Assembly (NCBI GenBank): GCA_007258455.2
Contig: VDFB02000001.1
Coordinates: forward strand, 18,065,461 to 18,129,460
Length of the DNA: 64,000 nucleotides
Reading direction: 5' to 3'
Source of the DNA: Sequoia sempervirens
Taxonomy: Eukaryota > Streptophyta > Pinopsida > Cupressales > Cupressaceae
Shown here: positions 22,234 to 34,305 of the stretch, one piece after another
Position numbering within the stretch: position 1 is the first letter of the stretch
Layout: each line of letters begins with the position of its first letter
Position numbers and translations under genes: made by a program
The notes under the pieces: model-generated
What the model saw: the letters and a program-made list of their open reading frames with translations, nothing else
What the model was told of the DNA's origin: nothing
Databases searched by the model: none

Positions 22234-25200
22234 GTGCAGGTACCACCAAATAGGTATTTGTTAGATCCGTCTTCCTCAAGAAATGGAAATTCGGGAAGAG
22301 AAGAGGAAAGCAAGACATGTAGTATGTCTAAAAGAGGGAGATCAACTAGAGGTCAAAATATTAGAAGAAAATGTTGTAAACACATGGAATTTTTTCTTGC
22401 TGAAGGGGATTCATGTTCTTATGATGATGAGAGCATAGGTGACATTGAGGTTCCCTTGAGGTACAAAAATCTATGGAAACAATGGGTACCCAAGGAACTT
22501 CCTACAAAAAACACTGATTTTTTTGTCAACGAGAAGATATACTGCATAGCACCATTGTCATTACATGGTTTGGGCCTATTTTTCATGGATGACATAAAGG
22601 TCTGTTATGAAAAAGTTACTAAATTGATGGAGTATGTCGGACCCTATTACAGTTACAAAGAGTGGATGCAATTGGTTCGATATACACGAAGTATGTGTAG
22701 GTATGCACTATCAGCAAATTATATACAACTAAAAGATAAGGACCAAAATAAAGGAGTGGCTATGTACATTGAAGTAAGGCCAAAAGCATCAGGGAATATT
22801 GCAGGGTTTATAAATAGTATACAACTTGGGTCAACAAATAAGCAAGCCAATTGCATATTTGAGGCACGTGAGGGAAACTGTGTATTCGTATGTGCGATAA
22901 AATCAATAATTGCAGGGGAAGAGTTGCTAATTGATTACAATTTGAATCGCTTAGTTACAAGCATAGTTACTATGGGGGTGGTATGTAATATGTACCATTC
23001 TACCCAACCTCCAATTAATGACTCCAATATACCATTTTATTCTTCTTCTTTTTTCGTAAGTCTTGGTTTTATTTCAATAATATTTTTTTATATTTAATTT
23101 TTTGTCATACCAAGACATTGATCGTATGGAGAAGGCTCCGGCCAAAATCATAGATCGCGATGTATCTTCATGTGCTTCTACCTAACAGGTTTACCTCATT
23201 GTAATTGTACAAATTAGATATGAGCAATTTTTTTTTTATTATGTTGTTTTCATAAGTTTATTGGGTTAATTTTGATAATGTTTTTAATATTCTTGTTGCA
23301 GTCGACTGATCAGGGAAAGGAACTGGTAGTAGATGAGAGCATCCATAGGGAGGTGCAGTCAATATTATGTGATGATGACATCACTTATTCAACAAACCCT
23401 ATCGATATGATAAGGAAGACCCAAAAAAATTCAATGAATAAATCCTTAAGTTGTTATTCATAGTGCCTCAAATAGATGAGATAAGAGAGAGGGTTAAAAC
23501 ATTGACTGAGAGATCACAAAACTTGCAAGTAAGCTATCATGAGGTCTTTAATTATAAACCATAAGTTCATTCATGGTTTTATATTTTGTACTCTTTTATG
23601 TCATGAACTAAAATATGTGTTGTTTTTATAGGATTTTTTGCATCCTCATGATGCTCCTGGCCATGATCAGGGTACTACAAGTGCTGCCCTAGGAGTAGGG
23701 GTTAGTACAAGTGTCCATCCTAATCTTCCTACACATACATCACATCATTTGATCCCATCATCCATGCCTATATTTTCATCTGAAATGTCAGCAACACATA
23801 CCATGCAGGCATCCGTTAGTGCACCCTATGGCAGCGAACACATGCCAAAACATGCGTCAGGACATGTACCTTGGGATGCAGAGGCCACTAGTATTGGTGA
23901 TATTTTAGTAGCATTTCCTGGATCTTCTCGTATTACTAGTACGAGATCATTTCTAGTCACATTTGTGATGACTGAGGATTTTGTTACCATAAAGATAGAG
24001 AAGGTCCTAGGTATTTAAAAATGTTTTAATTATTAATATATATAATCCAATTGAACTTTACTTATTGATTGCTCTTTTTAGACTATTGATCCCATGATCA
24101 TTTTGCAGGAAATGATGTTTTTTATAAACATATAAGTGATATTACATTGGAGATCTCCAAGCCCACCATACGTACACGGTGGAATTCCCAAAATCAAGAT
24201 TTGAAGGATGAGCTCATTAAGCGTTTAGTTGTGCTCTTTGGTGATAAAACATTCAACTAAACCAAGGTCCTTAAGAAATATGGTACGCATCTAAAGTATG
24301 TGAGGGACCAATATAGGTCACATTTAGAGAAGAACAAAAAGTATGAGCATTTCCCCATGATTCTGGAGAGGGAGTGGAAGGACCTAGTGTTAGATGGAAA
24401 GGAGAAGGTTGAAAAGAAAAAATGAAAGACACCACCGGGTCAAGGAAGGTATGTGATACTATAAAAAATGTAAGTATATACTAATTACTCTTTCTTTTTA
24501 CATAATCTAATGTATTTCAAACATTTCATAGGCTGCCTGACACATCGAAGGAAACAAAAGAAAGACTAGAAAAACATGAGCTGCACAAACTTGGCTCTGG
24601 TGGTTATATGAAATTAGCTGCATAAATTGTATGTATCAATAAATGAAATATTGTATCCAAATAATAAATTGAAAACAATTTTGGTTTTATCACACCATAA
24701 AAGAAAAATTGATGATTTTATGCAAAAATGTAGGGCTCTAAATTCAACAGAGATCCCATAGAAGAGGACCTGAATATTTCCTTCTATCAAGGCTCTGGAG
24801 CCATGGCTGAACGCCTAAGAGTCTAGTCTGGGCAAACACAATCTTCCACTACATCTGAAACGCAGGTAAATAAACTCAATAAAGTTTATTTAAAATTGAA
24901 TACTTGTGCAATCTATTCAATATTAATGTCCACCATAAAGTAATTACATGCCTATTTGTTTTGAACATTCAAGCAATGATAATATTGCACATGGCATTGG
25001 AATGTAGCCTGGTGAGGGTGGAGCACAACCTGCAGATGAAGGTCATGGTGTGCATCTTGGTACTTTAGAGCATGTAGAGCATGATCAACATGTTGAGCAT
25101 GATCAGGCTAGAGAAGATCAAGAACATGATGTGGCCCCATCAGGTAAATAGGACCACTCTAAAGTTCTTTCAAACATATTTAATTGCAATTGGTGTATTA

Positions 25201-25640
25201 ATTAATGTAACCTTTCATGCTTCAACTTTAGAGCATGTAGAGCATGATCAACGTGTTGAGCATGATCAGGCTAGAGAAGATCAGGAACATGATGTGGCCC
25301 CATCAAGTAAAGAGGACCACTCTAATGTTCTTTTAAACATATTTAATTTCAATTGGTGTATTAATTAATGTAACCTTTCATGTTTCAACTGCAGATCAAG
25401 ATTTAGAGGATGTTCAACATGTTGAGCATGAGTCTATAATAGGAGTTTAGGAACATTATGTGGACCCATCAGGTAAAGAGAACCACTCTAATGTTCTTTT
25501 AATTAATGAAATACTTGTAACAATAATAATAATAAATATTAGTTTAACATTTCTTTGTTATTGCAGTAGACCCCCCTTGAAGTAGCGTCCATGTCGTGAG
25601 CAGATGACTAGGCGTACATTAAGATCATGAGTACAAGGCA
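22234..25640 (+). pseudogene. SET-domain-like, multi-exon gene of probable transposon origin
   Basis: Exon 1 (22234-23055, donor GTAAGT) encodes a SET-like fold: GLGLFFMDDI, MEYVGPY, GNIAGFINS and GEELLIDYN match the start, Asn-containing and Tyr-containing SET motifs, which usually bind S-adenosylmethionine for lysine methylation. The usual NHS..PN core is altered, so activity is doubtful. Further exons read from GT/AG sites are 23115-23188, 23302-23528, 23632-24010, 24109-24448, 24532-24628, 24734-24865, about 24974-25143, 25232-25306, 25395-25472 and 25567 on. The fifth (HLKYVRDQYRSHLEKNKKYE, then EWKDLV) and sixth (LHKLGSGGYMKLAA) recall plant Transposase_24/En-Spm-associated proteins; this is inference. 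In-frame stops occur in several exons (for example TAA near 23183), so it is probably decayed. No such domain fusion is known to me. Confidence 0.6.
25065..25472 (+). repeat. Tandemly triplicated exon-intron unit
   Basis: Three copies of an exon coding a His/Glu/Asp-rich segment (EHVEHDQHVEHDQAREDQ-like) at 25065-25143, 25232-25306 and 25395-25472. Each is followed by GTAAAKAGGACCACTCTAAWG and a near-identical intron. Spacing is about 165 bases. Donor and acceptor sites are kept in all copies. The third exon is the most diverged. Confidence 0.8.
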
Positions 25641-25769
25641 TAACGACTAAAGGGGGGACATATGATTTAGAAAATGATACTCCATTTCAATTTTTTTAGC
25701 TTTAAAAAAGAAACAAAAAAAAGTGATTGTAATCATATCATGACAACCATATTTTTTATAATATGTAAA

Positions 25770-25890
25770 AACTGAAAGAATGAATATTATATGTTAATGA
25801 ATGAATGTGAATGTGTTAATTAATGAATGTTATATGTTAATGAATGAATGTTATATGTTATTAATGGATGAATGAATGATTAATGTTTTA
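25770..25890. repeat. ATGAATG-type short tandem repeat
   Basis: Repeated GAATGTTATATGTTAATGAAT and ATGAATG words just downstream of the SET-like gene. Confidence 0.7.
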
Positions 25891-26314
25891 TGATTGGGTA
25901 TGGGAAAATGAGAGTGATGTGAGTGAGGGGGGAGGGGCCAAATGAGGTTCCACCATCACGTGGTTGACCCTATTAAGTAGAGAATATTAAACTATTCTTG
26001 AAACAAAGAGAAGCTCAATAAGGTAATGCACTTTTCAATATAAGAAATGCATCATTTGAAGCATCAAACCAATATGCAAAGATGAAATAAAGTGCTAAAT
26101 TTTCACTATGGTGGAAAAAAATGATTCTTTATACCCTGAATCCATGCTCTGCATCATAATTTGAAGTTGGTTCCATTCCAATGTTCTGAGTTTAGTTTTT
26201 TTATATGGCTTTGTATGAATACCACATTTTGTTGTGTGTGGATTTGGTTTCAAAGCTCCATTTCTTCTGTTTTTAGTGGTGACATAACTCTAAAATTTAA
26301 CTTTTGTGCATAAC
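25891..26314. other. Spacer
   Basis: No further gene signal recognised. I looked for upstream exons of RPN8 and found none. Confidence 0.4.
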
Positions 26315-26440
26315 AAGTTAGTGAAAAAATTGACAACTCTGAAGGGTTTAGAGGCTCAATTGAGATAGATACATGGATATTTGGATGTTGTTGTTGATGG
26401 GAGGCTTCCACTTAACCATGATATTTTGTACCATCTACAG
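26315..26440 (+). pseudogene. RPN8: Orphan exon of 26S proteasome subunit RPN8 (PSMD7-like)
   Basis: The plus-strand reading contains LTTLKGLEAQLR, a TAG stop at 26366-26368, then [20 protein letters not shown] and YHLQ, followed by a splice donor GTATGC at 26441. This matches the conserved segment after the MPN domain of RPN8, a structural lid subunit of the proteasome, where plant proteins read close to LKGL..RL.EI..YLD.V..G.LPLNHEILYHLQ. Only this exon was found; the next expected exon (beginning DVFNLLP) was not seen before 26875 or after 37046. The LTR element at 26876 sits 436 bases after the donor. It is therefore either a captured exon or the last recognisable exon of a dead gene. The stop makes the copy non-functional. 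Confidence 0.75.
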
Positions 26441-26870
26441 GTATGCAAAAGTTTCTCTACTTACATTCATTCTTGATCATAAATGTTGTAAATGATATTA
26501 ATGCTTCAAACTTAAGATTCATTTCATTGTTATAATGATCAAAATGTTATACTTTGCTATACATTCAACCATTCTCTTGCTCCCTACCCTTTTCTCTCTC
26601 ACCTAGGCTCCTTTTAAGAATTTTCTTTGACATAAAATATTCACATTTCTATCTCATTTACACAAATTTATCTAAAGCACTAGGAGTGAATAAAGAAATG
26701 TAAAAGATGATGGATTATGTCTAAAAACAACTTTACATCTTATAGCTAATTAAATCCTTAATATTTGAATAGTTTAGTGCTCGAATAATTCTTGTATATG
26801 CATGTGTAGCAATAAGGGATCCTATCTGAAGATTGAAATTTAAAACATCACTTTGGTATTTTTCCTTAGG
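26441..26870. other. Intron-like spacer before the LTR element
   Basis: Follows the RPN8-like donor. AT-rich, with no second exon recognised. Confidence 0.4.
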
Positions 26871-26875
26871 TAGTG
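26871..26875. other. TSD of element D, left
   Basis: TAGTG immediately before the LTR. The identical TAGTG is at 37042-37046 after the right LTR. Confidence 0.9.
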
Positions 26876-28327
26876 TGTAATGCCCCACCTTATTTTCCAT
26901 TGAAACAAAGTGTAAAGAACTAACTAACCGAATAATTTTTTTTTTCAAAGAAATTTAATTACACAACTACCATAGGGATTCCAAGACGACGTTACATAAA
27001 CATAATAAATAAATTCAACACATTATTTCATAAAACTTAAGTACAAATTTAAGTTTTAAATGATCTAGTTTTCAAAACTTTATACAATCAGATATCTATA
27101 TGTCCAGATTACAAAAAGTGAGATTTCAATGAATCTCAATACATCAAAATGATGTTACAATGGGAACGCTCTTATACAAGAGGTAAATATATAGAGAGGA
27201 TAATGATTACATAATATCAAACTTCCATATTCACGAACACATTCTGCATCCACTATCATGAAAATGAAGTATCTAGAACTAGCTGTAAGTATAGCATCAA
27301 CTACATGAATATCCAAGGAAGGTATAGCACAGTTTCCTCCCAACCACGTGGAACCTGAAGGTCCACTCCCTCCATTCTAGGAGATAATGACAGGTCCACA
27401 AACAAGAATACATAACATTACATTTATGTGGTATACATTCACATCACGACATAACGATATCAAATCATAACAGATAAAATCTCAGTGACAAAACACTACA
27501 AAAGATAACTTAACACGAGGATCACAATCATGGAATAGACAAAGAGTGTCATCACACTGTCAGGATAGATTACCTTGGTGAATCATCCTAGACTATCGGC
27601 ACTCTCCAAGAGTTACCCTGGTAGACTCTACCGATTCTTGACCCCTATTCAAACTAACGTGGATTCGTTTCATCTTTCGAGAAGACAAGATGGATGACTA
27701 GCCATTCCAGGCCTTCTTAGCCTTTTCTCAATCTAAACAACCATTAAGAAAGTAGGTGAGGAAATTTTTTATCTGAGTTAATGTTTAGTTCTTCCCAACC
27801 CCTAATACATTAGTTAGGTTTCCACTGAATTTACACACCTACGATAGGTTACCCAGACAATATCTTAGGATCTCGGCCCCTACCACAAGCCACTCTTTCT
27901 ATAACATGACTCAACATCAACAGACTAGGGGTAGCTACCAAGCATAAAAATCAAAACCACAAATGTTTATGTCTTTCACTAGAGACAAACCATAATCTCT
28001 AAGATGTCTCTTTAGACAACAACAAATTCTGCAAAGCTATACCCCAAATAAAAGAACATTACAATTTGAGCAACTTAAATAAAAGCATAATAAACTTACA
28101 ACATGAATCTCACTTCTCTAGCTTTGGTGAAATGAAAATAAACATCATCAACATTATATATATAGGTAGACCTAATAATTACAATTTACCAAACTTCATG
28201 AATTAAATGTTTATAATAAACAATTTATCGGTATTATTATTTGAAGAAAATACATCTATTTTTAATAGAGTTAGGATAATATAAATCCTACATATTTATA
28301 AATAAAACACTTAAAGGCAATACACTG

Positions 28328-28367
<40 letters not shown>

Positions 28368-31114
28368 GCGAGTGAGAGACTTTTTCTTTGCTCATTTTTT
28401 ATACTAGAAGAATCACATTACAAATAATAAACTTAAAATTATATCTTTCTCATATTTGCTTAATCACAAATTTACATTTAACCAATTTAGGCACCATACA
28501 TATATATTTCTACTGATAATTGTGTAAATATAAATTTAATAACAAAATAACTCCCAATAATACTTCATGCAAAGATGAATTCATACTGAAGAAAAGAGTG
28601 ACAGTTTCAAACAAATATTGTAACCATAAGAAGTAAAAGTAATGCCATGTAACCACAAAAAGAAATAGTTACCACAAAACATTCCATGTGCACCATGCAT
28701 ATTCAGAATGGTTAACAAGAAAGATGATCGCTCAAGACAAAGATAAAATCAGGAAAAGAGGGTGAAGTTCGGCACTAGGATCAACAAATTAATTGACAAA
28801 AAATTCCAAATGATAAGAGTTATAAAATTTACCAAACAATAGTTCTTCAAGGTGACACAAGGCGCGCATGTAGAACCTTAGAATTCATAGACATGTATAT
28901 ATAGTAAAAATTATTATCTTTATAATATTTTAAGGGGATCATGGATATCCATCTGGATACGCCCTTTTATACCAATTCGTAATATTTATATATTATAAGA
29001 TTAATATACAGCTCCTTGATTCCCAACATAAATATAAAGTGGTGGTACAAGATGAAGGCTTGGGGGTGTAACGAATCCGTGGTGGAAGCATAATATAATA
29101 TAATCAGACATATTTAATTCCACCACACCATTTGTAATTAGAAAGAAATCTAAGAGAAATAATCTACATTGTTTTCACAAGAAGATCAAGAAGAAAAATA
29201 AATTAAAAAAAATATAAGATTTACTAGCCACAAAAAGGAATTACAAAGGAGGAATAAAGAATAGTAAAAATTTTGACCGAATTCAAGGCATACTTCACTG
29301 GCCAATAGTCAAGAATTATATGAATTTCTTTAGATTTAAAAAAAAACTCTAATTAGAACTGAACTAATTTGTAATCTTTACAAGAAACCAAATATTGAAT
29401 ATATATAGGTATTCAACTTTCAACAGATTAAGAAATAGCAGACCATTTAAGAATATAAAATTATGATATAGGAATTTGTATGATGATAATTATCTTGACA
29501 AAAAATAAATAATGCTGATCACACTAAATAATTTATAAAACTTTTAAACCCTCAAAACAATCAATGCAAATTGCACACAAAAAGTTATTATTCTATTTGA
29601 CTATAAGTTGGGCCTAAGCCGTATGGCAGAAAGAAACTAGATACGGCACAAATTTAGGCAAATCAAAGAATAAACTCCAAAGTATGACATAGCGTTCAAT
29701 TTATTGTCTAGAATAAAAGCTTAAGGTTAAATTGTTGAATAGTTCCCCATTTTTCAGAGTTTTTCTTATCCTTATTCTATTTAATTCTATTTCTATAAAA
29801 TACTTTTCCTAATTGAATCATGTTGCGTGTGCAGGTTTGGAACAAAAATTCTTCTTCAAAAAACTTACTAATGAATTTGAAATAAAACCCAAAGGATTAA
29901 ATCTAAAGAAGAAAAGTTGGTAAATCTTGAGAATAGAGCTTAAACGAAATTATGAAGCTTCTACGAACGCTGCAAAGATTCACCATATTTTGATGAAGTA
30001 TTCCAAATCAATCCAGCTCAAATTATGCTTGTAATCAAAATCTTAAGATAAAAGTTTTTTCGAAACGATTTCCATGCAAAATTTTCTAAAAACTATTACC
30101 CTAAAAAATTCTTCCATAGTGTTGTCATGAATGAAAAATAGCAACCCCTAAAATTTTTAATGCATGCAATTTACTCTCAATCATAAAACTTAACTGATTG
30201 TTCATTATGCAATCAAAAATAGATCAAACAGTTCAACTTATTCTTTTAATATCAAATAAAATTTTCAACTTCAAATCAAAGATATGTTGAAAATATCTTT
30301 TCTTAAAAATATCTATTTCCCATAAATCTTGTTTGCACAAGTAAATCAGCAATGTATATATTTAACTAAATACATTTGCAAAGAAAATAACTTTAACTTT
30401 TTAAAAATAAATAGCTTAATTAATTTAAATTAATAAATTAAATGACAAACATAATCATAAACATTTATAAATACATTAACAGACATTTGTTAAACTTCAA
30501 TATTACTTCCTAAACACAATAACATTACAGACGAAAATGACGTGCAACAGAAACAAACTAGACAACAAAGAGGGGTAACGAATAGATACTCATTCGATAA
30601 AGAACGATGGTTCAATAAGGACTTGTCAATACCTCCATAACAACATAATTTTATTGAATTAGGGTACGCTCAAACCTGTCAAGCAGGTGGAGCCGTTACC
30701 CGATACCTGTATCTACAGAAAACATCAATGTTAAAACATATATACTTATATCAGAAAACACACCATGAAGAAGAATTGCAGTGTAGCAGGGTACTCATGA
30801 ATGAGTAATACTACACTATCTTCTTCACCAACACAGACAAGCAAAATAAATCATAAGCAATCATTTAAATATGATAACCACATGAAAACTCATAAGTTGA
30901 TAAACCATATCACATAAGTGTCTATCTCAATAACATTACAGAAACACAATCCAGATGATCAGGATGTCAAATGTTTCATCCATGAAGTACAAAACAACAT
31001 AATGTCAGAGTCATAACTGAAAACAAACAACATTGTATCCAAAGCAACTGAAAAATCTATCTATCAAACTAAATACAAACTAAGATAGAGTGTCACAATT
31101 GGAGGGACACTACA
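26876..31114 (-). repeat. Element D 3' LTR (left copy)
   Basis: 4239 bases, TGTAATGCC... to ...GGACACTACA as written on the plus strand. Contains a TA microsatellite near 28331-28364. No coding content recognised. Confidence 0.92.
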
Positions 31115-31130
31115 TCATCCCCCCCTAGGA
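31115..31130 (-). promoter_or_regulatory. Element D polypurine tract
   Basis: The minus strand reads TCCTAGGGGGGGATGA directly upstream of the 3' LTR, the position from which plus-strand DNA synthesis is primed. Confidence 0.75.
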
Positions 31131-31439
31131 TAAGGCTTACTCTAGGAAGCCTACAAACAAAAAATAGATAACACACAAATCTAGAATACGTCCTCCAATG
31201 AAATAGCAGAGTCATTACTAAGATCTCACTAGACCCGTACCCAATCAACGTCTTCACCCCTGAGGATCAACTCCCAACGTTGAAGGATGTGCATGGTTCC
31301 CAATGAATGATTGCTTGTCCTCCACCAGAAACCTCTCCAACTGCTCCTTGGTGCTCGGCCTAGCGGTTATCCACCGTGGTAAACACCCTATGTGATCTTC
31401 CTGCATCTGCTACTATTGGATCAGAAGTTTCCAGTCTCT

Positions 31440-32664
31440 GATTGATCCTAGAAGTGCCCTTTTGAGGACACTGACGAGCAATGTGGCCCTATTGACCACA
31501 AGTGAAACATTCTATACTCCTAAATGCTCTATCACCTGGAGATACACTAGATCATGGAAAACTACCTCCACTAATTGCAAACTAAGAACTCTGTGTTGGA
31601 TGATTGAAACGATCACATTGAACTTGTTGCCAACTCTGATCTCTCTCTTTCTAAATCCAACCACCATGTTGAGATCAGGAACTGTTACCCTGCTAAGATT
31701 GAGTATTCTTATTCTTTGGTGGGTAATGCTACTGCTGCTATACACCCTTAGCGGGTGCCTGTTAGTTTCAAGAGGAACCACCTATCTATATCTAACCACC
31801 TCACAGACCAAAACCTGGAATAGGTGCACTACCTATTCAGATTCTCCTCCACAATACATGCCTTCTCCATAGAAACTTCCATAGTCTTAGGCTCGAAGAC
31901 TCTAACTCCTCCACTAATATGGGTGTTTAAGCCACTGAGAAGTGTTGCACCAACATTGCCTCATCATCCACAATCCATGCATATTGTTTGAGCTCATAAA
32001 ATCTACACTCAAAATGCTCCACGGACATAGCCATCTGATGTAGATCATGAAACTCATCCGTATGTTGCTGCCTCCAATGCCTAGACAAGAAACATGCTCT
32101 AAATCTCTCTAGGAACACATCCGGCCATGAGACTACACCAATCTCCAGATGGAGCTTCTACTCCTCCCAATGCCACCATGTAGAGGAAAAACCTCTAAGA
32201 TGCATTATGGCACAATGAGCTCAAGTGTTTCTACCATAAGGATGCATCACAAAGCATCGTCCCAAATCAATCAACCATGTATCTTCTTCTAAACCACCAC
32301 CAGAGCCATTAAACATAGGAGGATGTGGCCTCAACAAATCTCGCATATGACCAACAATAATGGCATCCTGCTGCACAGTATCATCAACTCTCCTTAGAGA
32401 TCTATCATGTTCCCTAATCGCCTCCTGTTCCACTTCTTGTCTAAGTCCAAGTCGAGCAAGGACCTCTTCCAGTAGAGGGCGTAACTGTGTTACCTCGACC
32501 ACTGACTATTCCAGAATTTGTTCCTCATTTTCCTGTTCCAACTGTGGACCCAATTGTTCTGCCTACTTTCTCTGATGAGGGATCTGAGGGGGAGTAACCT
32601 GGTGGTTCGGCCCACAGCCACCACCTCGGCCTCGACCATGACCTCTACCTTGATGCCTAGGCAT
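31440..32664 (-). pseudogene. Element D gag (Ty3/gypsy type), decayed
   Basis: Start ATG at 32664-32662 gives an Arg/Gly-rich N-terminus (MPRHQGRGHGRGRGGG), followed by an in-frame stop. The matrix/capsid region includes PPMFNGSG (near 32310) and, further on, FLERFRACFLSRHWRQQHTD and FHDLHQMAMSVEHFECRFYE, a typical retrotransposon gag domain (PF03732-like). A CX2CX4HX4C zinc knuckle at 31509-31468 binds nucleic acid in intact relatives. At least three in-frame stops plus frame changes make it inactive. Gag packages element RNA into particles in the cytoplasm. The internal region ends soon after, so there is no room for pol. Confidence 0.8.
31468..31509 (-). other. CCHC zinc knuckle of element D gag, with a stop inside
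   Basis: The minus strand reads CFTCGQ, a TAG stop, then GHIARQC. Spacing C-x2-C-x4-H-x4-C is intact if the stop is counted as one residue. Confidence 0.85.
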
Positions 32665-32795
32665 GATCCTACACAAATCTAGGACAAGTCTTGTTATAAG
32701 ACAAACAAACAAACAAACAGGAAAAACACATCAACCAAATCTAATGTCTAAGATGACCTAATGGGCTCATAAAAATAGAGCACCCAGTCTTAGAA

Positions 32796-32811
32796 CTTGG
32801 CTCTGATACCA
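32796..32811 (-). promoter_or_regulatory. Element D primer-binding site
   Basis: The minus strand reads TGGTATCAGAGCCAAG, three bases after the 5' LTR end. It is complementary to the 3' end of initiator-Met tRNA, the usual primer of plant elements. Confidence 0.92.
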
Positions 32812-32814
32812 ATC

Positions 32815-34263
32815 TGTAATGCCTTGCCTTGTTTTCCATTAAAAAAAAGTGTAAAAAATTAAATAACCGAATAATATTTTTTTTCAAAGAAATTTAATTA
32901 CACAATTGCCATATGGATTCCAAGACAATGTTACATAAACATAATAAATAAATTCAACACATTATTTCATAAAACTTAAGTACAAATTTAAGTTTTAAAT
33001 GATCTAGTTTTCAAAACTTTATACAATCGGATATCTATATGTCCAGATTACAAGTGAGATTTCAATGAATCTCAATACATCAAAATGATGTTACAATGGG
33101 AACGCTCTTATACAAGAGGTAAATATACAAGAGAATAATTATTACATCATATAAATTTTCCATATCAACAAACACGTTATGCATCCACTGTCACGAAAAA
33201 TGAAGTATCTTGAACCAGCTATAAGTATAGCATCAACTGGATGAATATCCAAGGAAGGTATAGCACGGTTTCCTCCCAACCACATGGAACCCGAAGGTCC
33301 ACTCCCTCCATTCTAGGAGATAATAACAGGTCCACAAACAAGAATACAAAAAATTACATTTATGTGGTATACATTCACATCACGACATAACGATATGAAA
33401 TCATAACAGATAAACTCTCAGTGACAAAACAATACAAAAGATAACTTAACACGAGGATCACAATCATGGAATAGACAAAGAGTGTCATCACACTATCAGG
33501 ATAGGTTACCTTGGTGAATCTTCCTAGACTACCGGCCCTCTCCAAGAGTTACCCTGGTAGATTCTACCGATTCCTGGCCCCTATGCAGACTAATGTGGAG
33601 TCATTTCATCTTTCGAGAAGACAAGATGGATGACTAGCCATTCCAGGCCTTCTCAACCTTTTTTCAATCTAAAAAAGCATTAAGAAAGTAGGAAAGGAAA
33701 ATTTTTATCTGAGTTAATGTTTAGTTCTACCCAACCCCTAATACATTAGTTAGGTTTCCACTGAATTTACACACCTATGATAGGTTACCCAGACAATCTC
33801 TTAGGATTTCAGCCCCTACCACAAGCCACTCTTTCTATAACATGACTCAACATCAACAAACTAGGGGTAGCTACCAAGCATAAAGATCAAAACCACAATT
33901 TTTTATATCTTTCACTAGAGACAAACCATAATCTCTAATATGTCTCTTTAGACAACAACAAATTGTGTAAGGCTATACCCCAAATAAAAGAACATTACAA
34001 TTTGAGAAACTTAAATAAAAGCGTAATAAACTTACAACATGAATCTCACTTCTCTAGCTTTGACGAAATGAAAATAAACGTCATCAACATTATATATATA
34101 TGCAGACCTAATAATTACAATTTACCAAACTTCATGAATTAAATGTTTATAATAAACAATTTATCAGTATTATTATTTGAAGAAAATACATATATTTTTA
34201 ATAGAGTTAGGATAATATAAATCCTACATATTTATAAATAAAACACTTAAAGGCAATACACTG

Positions 34264-34305
<42 letters not shown>

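Noticed and set aside
31462..31872. Plus-strand 136-codon frame
   Set aside because: Antisense to element D gag, whose zinc knuckle and gag motifs are on the minus strand.
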